The notes under the pieces are model-generated. The model did no database searches. It was not told the DNA's origin and saw nothing but the letters and a program-made list of their open reading frames with translations. From Notospermus geniculatus (Eukaryota > Nemertea > Pilidiophora > Heteronemertea > Lineidae), in contig NMRB01000732.1 of NCBI GenBank assembly GCA_002633025.1, forward strand, positions 78,334 to 142,333: DNA of 64,000 nt, written 5' to 3'. Shown piece after piece: positions 12,301 through 24,300 of the stretch; positions within the stretch are counted from its first letter, which is position 1, and every line of letters starts with the position of its first letter. The translations under genes were made by a program, and so were the position numbers.

Positions 12301-15300
12301 CCAGGTCAAGGTCAAGGTCAACCATGGGATGAGTTATTGGCACGAGATCAACTTCATGTCATATATCATATCATATGTCATGTCATGTCACATATCATAT
12401 GTCATGTCATGTCATGTCATACATCATGTCATGTCATATGTCATGTCATGTCATGTCATATGTCATGTCATGTCATGTCATATCATGTCATGTCATGTCA
12501 TATGTCATGTCATGTCATGTCATATGTCATGTCATGTCATATGTCATGTCATGTCACATGTCATGTCATACGTCATGTCATACGCCATGTCGTACGTCAT
12601 GTCGTACGTCATGTCGTACGCCACGTCACGTCACCTCACATCATATCATATCATATCATCATACATGTATATCATATCATATCTTGATCTCTATCAGTGT
12701 ACCAGTCTTGTAGAAGAACATGTACATCGGGAACCATCAGACATTTACAATGTCATCTTGTTTATGCCTGTGCCTGTGTTCAATTTCAAATCAAGGCCTA
12801 ATACCGGTATGTGTTCTATTTCAAACCAATGTGTGTTGGACCGTTCAGAGTGAAGCCTAAGTTCATTGTTGTCCGGTTACGGTTAAGCCTACTAGGGGTT
12901 TGATTGACACACGCCCATCGAGCTCCAGATGATTTAAACAGACTTTAAATCCAATTTTGTGATGTGCATGTGTGTGTGCGTTGGTGCAAGAAGGTTTTTA
13001 GCTCAACTGACCAAAGGAGTGCCCAGAGAAAACCTTCGCTGTCAGAGAGAGTCACCATGTAGGCCTGTCTACTTGTGATCAAACCTGCAACCTCAGAGGT
13101 GAGAGGCGACGATGTTGTCATTGTGCCACTCTGACTGCTGCAAGTAATCCTGATGTACTTGTAAACCTTTGATTTTAGATATGCCTCCTGTGCCTCCTGT
13201 CTGTGGAGGCAAAGATGATGATGGGAATCCATGCAACGAACCCATAGGGAATTGGAAATACTGTAATGAATGTGGACAAAGGAACAAATATGTTGAATGC
13301 CAGGGACAGAATGAAGACGGATCTCTTTGTACGATGTTTATTTTGCCTGGAAAAAAATGCCCTTGGTGTCGCACTTCGGCCACCGGTGAGTTCACCCTCG
13401 TTGTCCAGAAGGATAGGTTGCAAAAGTGATTTGTATGACTTTCATATGGAATCTGCAGGCTTGTAACTCTTCATAGAGATGAATATGTGACCCAGTCTGG
13501 GAAAACCCTCCCAAATTCGCTGAACACCACCGTGACAAAATTTTGATTCATAAAATCTTACTACCACATCAAAACAATAACAAACTGGCAGATGATGAAC
13601 AGAATTTTGATATCATCCGATCATTTCTTTTTAGCCTCCAGTTCGAAAACAAAGAAACCAGTCTCGCAGGAGAAGATCAAGGACACAGAACTTCGGGCCA
13701 TGCCTGCAAAACGTCTGCGAAGAGATGATGAGCAACAGCTGGATGGAAGCCAACAAAATGCCGCAAAGGTGGTTCCACCATGTTTGAAGGAACTCGGAGA
13801 GAAGACTACGCCCTCTGTGTCATCATCACAGCCGCAATCATCTGCTGCAGGACCCACTTTTGATGACTCCAAAAGACCAAGTGACGTGACATCCCACGAT
13901 TCTCTTCCACCTGCTGCTACACCTGAGCCTGGGTCGGATGCTGTGACCTCCACACCTGAGGGAGAAGATTCTGTGAATGCAGATGCTGCTACACCGATGG
14001 ATGTCTCGTCAGAGGATGCACCTCAAGACCAATGTCATGTGAAGGAATCTGAGTTGAAAGAACCTGCTGTTGAAAAGGAAAGTCTGCAGAGAGAAACTCG
14101 TTCTTACGCTGAAGCAGTTGGGGGTGATACAGAAAAACCTAATGCTGGAATTTTCATATCTTCACTAAATGTTCCGGTAGTTGGTAGTGGTGGCGTCGCA
14201 ACAGATTCTCAGACCGGCAGTCCTTCCCATTCAACACATAAAGTTTTTGGTAGTGGAGATCATCAACCACCCTCTACCGATGATAAGCATTCGAGTGCCC
14301 TGGACTCCGTTGGTGACGGTGATACCCACTCAAAGGATGAAAATCTTGGTATGAGTCATCCGCTTGCCTCTATTGATGGTGATAATGGAAATGAGCAGCA
14401 TGAAAGGCGTTCTGAATTGTCGGTGGATCAGCAAGGACCATCCACAGATACCGCAAGAAAGAGGGGTTCAAACGATGCACCTGAAAAGGATAGTGGTGGA
14501 AAGGTAAGCATGGATGATTTGTTTGTTCAGGAATTTAACTTACCGTATTTCTTTATTGATGATGGGAATGATATGGATGACAATCAGGTTGTTCTAAAGG
14601 ACCAACCACTGATCAGCAACTTTGGCTAAATTCATCAAATGCAGTTTCACCATGAAAGTCTGTTGAGGCTCAAGGTAATATATTCTTTGATGAGTATTAT
14701 TAGAGCAGTGCCCTGTAAAAGGTATTTCAAGTTTGGTTACCAACACTGACAGTAAGGTACGACAATTCAGATTCTCACTCCTGATTTTTTTACACAGAAA
14801 AATAAGAAAGGCGCACAGCCAGACGTGTCATCCAGTGGTGTACAAACCAGGTCCAAGACGAATAAAAACAAGTGAGCAACTCTTAATTTCAAATTACATT
14901 ATCTCCTAATCTGGTTATGTAGAGATAAATCCATACTGTCCAGTTTTGATCTGTGGTTTTCACAGGCATTGGGATAATCAACATGCCATGTGTTATTAAA
15001 CCATTGAAGGGTCGAAAACCACACTGCTTGCCACATGCCAGGACGGAATCCGCTGTACATGTAGTGGAAATTGGTACCTAGCCCTTATTCAGCATCACTT
15101 AAAGTCTGGCAACATCTAACTTCGACCCATATCATGCTTGTCGATCATTTGTGGTCGTTCCGCGGTTGTTCGTGCTGTCCATCGGTCATTCAATAGCCAG
15201 GTGTGATTAAAGGTCCGTGGAAAATCCAACTATCAATTTCCTAACTTCCGCATTCCATTAGGTCAAAGTTAGATGTTGCCAGACTTTAGAATAGCTTAAA

Positions 15301-18300
15301 AATGTTGTAACCTTGTGTGAAATTATATCTAGGTACCCTAAGCATGTATAAATGTAGCTGTGGGCAATTTTGACATGGTCATATGACTGCAACACTTTGA
15401 CTTACCGGTACCATTATTTGTGATTCACTTCTCTAGTACAAACAGCCAGTGGACCACACAGTCCATGGACTATTTCATTTGTGTATTCTCATGTCACCTT
15501 GTGGTTGATTTAATTTTTTTGCAGCAAGGACGGTGGCCAATCTGCGTGGCAAAACCAAAAGCAAAAGACGGAAAAGACGCGAAAGATCCGATTTCATGTT
15601 GTCGTCCACAAAGAGTTCAAGTTTGATGAAAAGACAGATGCAGTAGTTATTAGATTCAGGCATGATTTTCTTGGTGGCTTTGCTGACAAACTCAACAGAC
15701 ATCGCATGGAATTTATCAGGTATGCATAATAGGAGCTGTCAGCGAGTTGACCACTAGGTGTCACTACGGCCCAATTCAATGCATGTAGCGGACCCATTCT
15801 TGACCGAGCACCACTCACATGCATTTTCCTGTGTATTCGTCCGCTAGAACCTTGCTGCCATCTTTTGACAATATGCGCGGCTGACTGCTCCTATTGATTG
15901 CGTGTTTGATCAGTTTACGAATGAGATTTTACTGTCATTAGATGATTTATTTCATTGAAAGGCATCTTATTTCACAAAGAAAGAAACAAGAGCAAATCCT
16001 CAGAATATCTTACATTGATGTAATCCAGTTTGTACATTTGCTGCCTGTCCCCGCCCCCTCCCCAATATGTATTAGCAATTTTCATAAACGTAGCAGATTC
16101 AATCAAAAGAGACAAGTCTGTTTCAGAGTCCAGGGGAAACCCCCTTCACATTGAATTGTGGTCATCTTTATACATAGATCAACAAATTGCTGCAGAATTT
16201 GGATTCTTTGGTAGATGAAGGTATTACTGTACTTAATTTTTGCAGGAAATTCAAGAAGGGGTATGTGTTGATGGAGCTTACTGTTGACATGCCGGAATCT
16301 GTCCGTATTACTGAATACAAATATGTTTTTGTGCACAAATTTGACCGAAAGGAGCCGAAGTATAATTGGGAATGGATGACAGATGGCGACAAACACACTC
16401 AGCAGAAACACAACAGGCTTTTTCGCAATGATCCCACACAGAAAGCCAGTAAGTTACACATTTATTGGATTCTCAATACACCCAGTGTCATCTTTATGGC
16501 TTTCTATATCTTTTAAGTTTTATCTTTCCTGGCGCTGATCCAAGTATGTTACCATTCTTCTGCATTCTGAAACTTCACAGAGCTCATCTGGCACTTTCTA
16601 GTTTCTGTCACATGTTGGGGAGGATATGCAGTGACGGCCATGTTCCAAACATTGTCATGCTTACTTGGGGATATAGTCAATAGAAAATTGCAGTCCTTCG
16701 GCAGATATCTGTAATTTCTCGTATTGTTGACTTTTAATTGGTGGACAACAGAAATGAATGCTTTTTTTTCTGCCATGCTCTGTTGTTTCAGCCGAACTTG
16801 ATGTGTTTGATGGTCTGATGTACCCACGCCCTGATGACTCGTTCCTGAAACAAGTTGGAAAGTTGTTTGGATATGGAAGGAAGGAGGTGATTGAGGAAGT
16901 TAAGGAGGCTGCCTTCGCCATGTTGCCCCATTGGTATATGTTCTGCTTTGAAGGCAAAAAAGGCCAGGATGTGAATCATGGAACTGCAGAAGACACCATT
17001 CAGAACATTGAGAAGGTGTCCAGATATGTGGCAAATTCATTGCACAGTGCACGTGGAGACCTACAGGAAGTGTGGACTGAGGTAAGCGAGTTTGAAGCCT
17101 GTTGACAATGAGGTAACTTTAAACCGGCAGGATTTATGGCATACAGGTTGTTCCAAGACAATAAGGGACCTATTCAAAAAGGGTGGTCATCGCATGATTA
17201 AGACTTAGACATGTGTTGTAATTGTACTACCGGTAAATGCACACACTTGTGACAAAAATTACATGCGTTTAAGTCCTAAACACCCTTTTTGAATATGGCC
17301 CTAATTGTTTGGGTTGGGGCATACATGTAAATAAAATAACTGTCAGTAGTAGATTTCTTGATCATGTCGCTGTTAGAAAATTTTCATTAATATCAGACTG
17401 AGAGATAGTGACAGGGAAGTCTGATGACTCAAAATTCTATTCCATAATTCCCGTATTTTTTGTAGGCCAAAGGGTGAAATTGGCAGCAAGAAAAGCAATA
17501 AAAATGTTTAAACGTTGGGTCATACTTCATCTGCCTGTGAACCCTTGTCGAAGGATGAACTACATCAGATTTGAGTTGCTTGGTGATGGAGTTGGTCAGT
17601 CCAAAAAATACCTAAATTTCTCCAAGGCGGCTTTGCCATTCCACAAATGCACTCATGCCATGTGAGCAAGTTTTACACTCTTCTTATATTTTTCATATAG
17701 GTGATATGGGAATATCTCTCTGCATGGCAAAACACCATGAAAGCACAAATCAAAGAGGGCAAAAACAGCCCAGATGTGTTGGAGGCACGGCTGGTGTCTG
17801 CACTAGCAGTTCTCAAACTTGTCTTCAAATTCAACACGATATTGGGTACTGATGAGCAGCTTGGTCTTCTTTGTGATTGCCTTCTCCTGAGGCCCGACAG
17901 TGATGGAAAGATACTACCAGTTCTACCTGTGCTGCTGAAGCATTTTGACAATCCAAAGTAATGACGTTATTTCGTGAACTTCGATTATTCTCAGCATCTG
18001 AATCCCGGGGGGGGGGTCACTCCCCATAAAGTGTGTTGCACATCAGTGTACTCCACTTTTTTCGTAAGCCCCTTTCAGCTGGTAACAGCAATTTTGAATC
18101 CCCACCCCTTTTGGCTGGGTACTTTTCAATCCCCACCCCCTAAAGCAAGGTACTCTGCAATCCCCACCCCTAATGCCTGGGTAATTTGACGTGTGGGGAA
18201 AGACGTTTCAAAGGGCTTTTTGCAGGACACATGGACCACACTAGGCAGGGGAGGGCTTAAGGCGGGGGGAGAGTGTCTTTTTATGTATTCCCGTGGGCTT

Positions 18301-21300
18301 TCTGCTGGGTTATGGGTGAAATAGGGGGGGCTTATTCGGCCCCGCGTGGGACCCGCCGATACGGCTTGAAAAACGCCCCTTTACCCGCAATTTTTGGTAC
18401 GTTGATGTGCAACACACTTTATGGGGAGTGACCCCCCGATCTGAATGCCTATATGTGACCCGCCACTACAAAACCAGTGTTAAGTCGCATGGAAAATGAG
18501 CCTAAACGTACCGACATGACACCAGGAGATAAAGATAGAAATAGAATCACTCAGACTTCACAATAGACAGACAGACAATGCTGAAATTGAAAAGTAAGTT
18601 GGCCCAACTTGCCAACCTCAGAGTGACGGATGACTGGTTTTGTGGTGGAGGGGGTCACATTTGTCAGTTTGAGTATTGTCTGTCTATAGTGAAGTCTGAG
18701 TGATTCTATTTCTTACCTCATGGTGTCATGTTGGTATGTTAGGCTCATTGTCTGTGCGACTTTTGGTTTTGTAGTGGAGGGTCATATTATGTGTATTACT
18801 CTTACTGTCAATGACCTTGCCCATGTTGGGAAGCAATGATTGAATCAAGAAATGACCAGTAGACAGTGAATTATTTATGCTAAAAATCAATGAGTCTGTC
18901 CCAGTCTTACTGACTGTATGTGTAGTGGCAAAATAAGAACATCTTCCTGATATGTCATTGCAGTTTATTTTATTGCCCACGTTTACTATTCCATCACCTC
19001 ATCCACCTTTACTAACATTTGATAATTTGATAAAAATGGGCAAAATTTGGTCTCTTTTCCTTCAGGATGTTTGCAGCTCCACTTCTCTTCCTCTGTGACC
19101 GAATCATGAAAGACACTTACAGAACAGACATCGAGACACAGCACAAATGGCTGTTCGTGATGCCTCTTGTACACTTTCTGCGTGGAGAAACAGTCCAGGG
19201 TGAACAAATCTGGGATACGCATGGTCTGCAGCATGAGTCACAAGCCTGGTGGGGTATACGCAGTGTTGTGAAGGTACAAACAAAATTCCAGGAGAATATG
19301 GACATCGAGAACAAACTGTATGTACTGCTATTATTGTTCTATTTTATTTGTAAACTATTGAAATTGCTTAATCACCATTGATGGATGCAAAATTTCTTTC
19401 GGTGAATGTTTAGTTCACTTGTGAGCTTTTGTCGTGGTGCAGCGTCTGTCGTCCGTGGCAAAAACCAAAAACCTCTGGAAGTTGACTTCCCATTTCCATA
19501 CGGTCATAACCTGCCCTCGTCACCTGCTAACCCATTTCCCCTCTTCAAGTAAACCCAAGCATCAACAAAGCACAACAAACAGGCAAGCCTACGGCATCTC
19601 TGATGCCTCTCATTAAAAATAATTTTCAACTTTTCTTTTTATTATGTTTTTGAATTGAAGTATATCTTCTGACTTTGTTTTTTTTGCTAACTTCAATTGT
19701 GTTTTCTGTCCTTGACATTTTGAAGCAAACACCGTGCCATGGTTCTTGTCTAAACCCACAGAATTATCTAACCTGACCAGCGATTCTTCTTTCTTTTCAG
19801 AAAACTGAAGTTTTTGCTGAACCATCTGCAGCCACTCTTCAACGAAGACGCATTGCTTCCGAGAACCCTTATGTCCTGTTTAAGTTGGCGTCACATAAAG
19901 AGGGCATATGCAGAGGAGGCCTTCCCCCTGGATTGCATGATGGCTAACTGTTACTACTTTCTGAAAGTTGCAACAGGTTATGCATTTGATGAAACGGTTA
20001 GTGTTTGATTATTCTCTAGCATTGTCATTTTAATAAGAATTACCGGTAAATTAAAATTCTTAATTGTTTTCACTTGTTAAATAATAAGAAATGACGTTTT
20101 TTTATGTAGGACCAAAATGAGTCAAAAATACAAAAACGCCATTTCAAATTACATAACCACTTGGAAACTACAGATATGCTTATTTGATTCCGAGACACCA
20201 TGTTTATATCTGTTGGTAATATATTTATGGGATATAAATCCAAACCGTTCAGAAGTTAGCTGTACATGTACATCGGGTCCCATTCTCCTGTACAAAGGTC
20301 AGCTTTTGGGTCCAATGATCAGGGTTCTAGCCAGGCCGTTTTTGCGTACCGGTCCGGTACACTTAGAAATTTCACAAGTGAAAACCAGCACGTGTAAAAA
20401 CTCGCCCGGTACGCTAAAAATGCGACCGGCACGCTCAGAATAATGTCTCTTTACATTGGACAAACAGACCCCTACACGACCTTTAACAAGTAGACTAGCT
20501 CAGCATTGACAGACAAGCATAAAAACTTCCAATCCACGTGTGAAATATGCAGTCCTAGGTCCATAACACACCGTAGCCTACTGATATCTTCGCACGCAAA
20601 CGAAACCCGCGAAACCCATGAGACGGCCTGAAGCACACAGACACAGGATAGTGTTCTATTTTTGTTTTCATCTTCAAAATAAAACAGAAATTTTCTCCTT
20701 CAAAGTCTCCAATCCATCCCCAAAACCTTCCCCTGAGGTTCTTGGCCCTTAATGGGTGTTTCTGTATTCGCACAAGGGCATGCCCCGATCGTCAGACGCA
20801 CTGGATCAGACCGATACATGGTTTCTCAAATTTGATCATCTGAGCAGCTTACTGAGCAGAGCAGATCTGCCTGGAGTGTGGTTCTGGTGTGTTTACCAAA
20901 AGGCGGGAAATTCGAACTCTCTTTGAAATAACATTATTTGTGTAATGTAGAACGAATACTGACATCATTCTTCTGGTGTTTACAAAGGAGAGGCATTAGC
21001 TATTGTGGAAATATATCCTGTTTAACCCCTTCTGATCCTACACGAGCTGGACGAATGGGGCGGGTGAGTGAAACGTACGGCGCGCAGCGCCCACGAAGAT
21101 AAGTGTCGCCCCCAACGGTTGATATGCCATCCTACCACCATATACTATAGCGATCGGCCGGTCATGGAGCTACAGCCCAAACGGCGAATACCTGGTCGGG
21201 GCCGGTGTTGGTGATCGACAGTGTATGTGGTCATATGCCGAAAATAAATTTTTCAGCATCCCAGCTCCTCTGGTTAATTAACGGCGCTAATTAGCAACTT

Positions 21301-24300
21301 CGTTCAAAATCATTTCCCGCCAAACCTTACTTCCACCAGGTGCCGCCGGGGGCGTGTGCGCAGTGAGGAATCTCTCCCCTGTGCTAAAAATGACATGTGT
21401 ACATGGAATGCTGCATGATCCGGTTTTCGAGCTCTGTGAGGTCGTATAATTCATTAATCCCCGATCGGAAGTGACGTTACTCCATCCATAGCACACAATG
21501 GAAATCCTATTGTACAATGCGGCTTATTCCGTCAATCGATGACCTTTTTTGGGGCTCTGATCGGGGATTCTAAACTCGTTCCACGCCAAAAAACCTACGC
21601 GTACCGGTAGCACAGTTCACCGGTCATCAGTCATGCATGCATGCATGTATCATTGTATCCCTGTGCTAGTGCATGTAGTGTGCATGCAGATGACGTGTGT
21701 GCCGTGATCATACACTGTGTTGGCATGCATTAGGCCTACTGTACTGTAGTCCAGCCTGACATCTCAAAGTTAAAGCAGCCCACCTGTTATTCATAAATCA
21801 GTGGTAGGCCTAACAGGAAGGGTTCAGCACAGACGATGAATTGCTGCTAAAAAATAAGGCAATATAGCCTGGGGCTTAAGCCTTAGCTAGGCCTGCAATA
21901 CAAATGGCTTCATTCATTCTGAATTTTTGTTGGCCTACGGTACGCAGCTCGCAGGCAGGCTGCAATTCATGAATTCGGCTAATACCCATCGCCATTTCAC
22001 TACACGCACTCACAAAATCCCTGTTTTACAACCTAATATCGCTATACACATACANCCCTTCTTCTACTTCCAGAATGCTAGCATCCCTTCAACTCTTCAT
22101 CCTACAAAAATAATACATTTACTTCCCCCAACCCCACTATCTAGTACCGGTACTTAATATGTAATCACAACAAATCACCCTCATAGACCTACCTATACCC
22201 TACACCCCACTTTACTTCATCACATTACCACTATTCATTCAGTTATCAAATTCCACTACCACAACACTGACACCTCTGCATCTCGGCTTCAACATCCTAC
22301 CAATCTTCTACAAATCTAGTTCATCTTTCACTTTACTGGATAGGTACACCTTTTGCTTTTTTAACCCCTTATTACCGAAAACTAGTATGGACTAAAATGT
22401 GTCCTTGGGCAGCAGCCATTATCCCGACTGTGGTTTAGAACCCGACTTCAATAGTGGAATAAGGAATATGCTATTGTGGATGTCAGATAATGGTTCCTTG
22501 ACAAATACAATTTGTTACCATGGCGTGGCTCCACTATTTACCCAGGACCTAGCCTATGAATGTCCACAAGGGTAGATAGTAGGGGGTGGCAAAGAGAACT
22601 ACCTCGCCATCCCAAGGGTGCCGTGGAAGCACTTTGTACCTGTTAGCTGCTTACCATGAATCTTGGTGTATTCTTGAAACCCTATTTTCTTCATACATGT
22701 AATTTGTACTGTTTTCAATCAAAGATGAAAGATACCTACCACAATAATGCTCCTTCAATCCAAGCCTGTGGAATGGACATTGGACACATGAAATGCAAAC
22801 TACATAAGCAGGGGTTACAAAGCATTGTTAGAGGGGAGGGCAGCAGCATAAATTGATATCTTTATTTCAAGAATACATCTGTAAGTTTAGTACATGTAGT
22901 TATATGAAAGAGGAAAAGACAAGAGATGTCGGGTGACTTTTACATGTATTTCCCGAATGTGACGTCACAGTCACATTGTTCGACAACTCTCTACAAGTGA
23001 ATAGGCTGAGTAGAAGCCTCCATAAAACTCACTTTTCAAGTCTGTAATGCCAGGAAATCACGTCTGCAGCCTTGTGAATTTCAAGTTTTTTTCCACACGA
23101 GGGGGGCACCCCCCTCGCACACCCCCCTCACGCTTCGTGCCCAAGCAGTACGCTCTGAAAAAATCCTGGCTAGAACCCTGATGATGAAGTCAGTTCCTAG
23201 AATTCAAACTGTATCTTCCACACCATTCAGTGGCTCCACTTAAGAAAAGGATTTTTGTGGTCAGGTGGACTAATTCTACCCAACGAAGCACAAAAAGCTT
23301 TTTACCCTCCATGTGATATAAAAGCCACCCAGCTCCTGCATGCAGTATATTTTCCCCTCTTTTTCATAATTTGACCTGATGCTGTGACCTGGGGAGTCAG
23401 TGATAAAACTTATCTCTCAGTCCTCTGAAATATTTGTTTTTCAGATTGAAACCATGTGTCAGTGTGTCAGCTTATTGCTGCAGAAGTCAGAACAATTCGT
23501 CTCCTTGAATGATGTCCCAGAGTGAGTTGATGCATATTCATAATATACTTCAGTGGTCCTAATTTACAGGTTATTAGCTACGCTGGAACAGCGTAGCTTA
23601 TACAATACCCGGGGCTGTTAGGGAGCTGGCATGAAAGTAGAGCGTGCAAAATACCTAATATTTCCGATCTGCAGCAGTCCTGGCGCAGAATTTGTGTTGC
23701 AATGCAAGCCTTTTTTACCATTCTCTGTATGCTTTACCATTTTTGTCAGCCAAACTTCAGGGTTGTTGTTTTTTATGAACAATTAGAGTCATCGGCTGCT
23801 TGTTTCAGTTTGCAGATTCGATCCTCCCCACCTTGTTTTGGCCATGCACTGAGTGTGCTGTACATAGGCATATCATAGGCAATTTGCAGCCGAGGCTGTT
23901 TTTTCCATGGAAATTTTGTGCCCGTATTCATACAGTGCAGATATAGTTTTTGGTACAATAGGTCATCATCCATACTTGGAGCATTATATTTCGGCCTATT
24001 TCGGTTCCTAAGTGTGAGTATGTCTAAATAGCTTTTCCTGTTGCTGTTTGTTTATTGTAATTTTTTGCTGGTCTCCACGATCTACGAAGCCTCCTCGCTT
24101 CAACTGAGATAATGCTACGCAGAAGCAGTCTCACTCCAGTATGAATTGAGGTTCATACAATGCACGTAGAATGCACTGAGAGCATGTGACATTGTGTGAT
24201 GTAGGAACGAGATTGCCATNNNNNNNNNNNNNNNNNNNNNNNNNNNNNNNNNNNNNNNNNNNNNNNNNNNNNNNNNNNNNNNNNNNNNNNNNNNNNNNNN

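Larger units (their letters stand above)
10159..13178 (+). other. RNF213: RNF213 intron 2 with several repeat blocks
   Basis: The intron separates Cys-rich modules B and C. It holds a T-rich tract (10,408-10,480), a hairpin (11,358-11,388), a TG tract (about 11,407-11,460), a three-copy 129-bp tandem repeat and the ATGTC satellite. No exon is visible. Confidence 0.7.

Noticed and set aside
12280-12853. Long overlapping open frames (112-174 codons) in the ATGTC satellite
   Set aside because: All are made of the pentamer repeat; a five-base unit keeps several frames open without coding.
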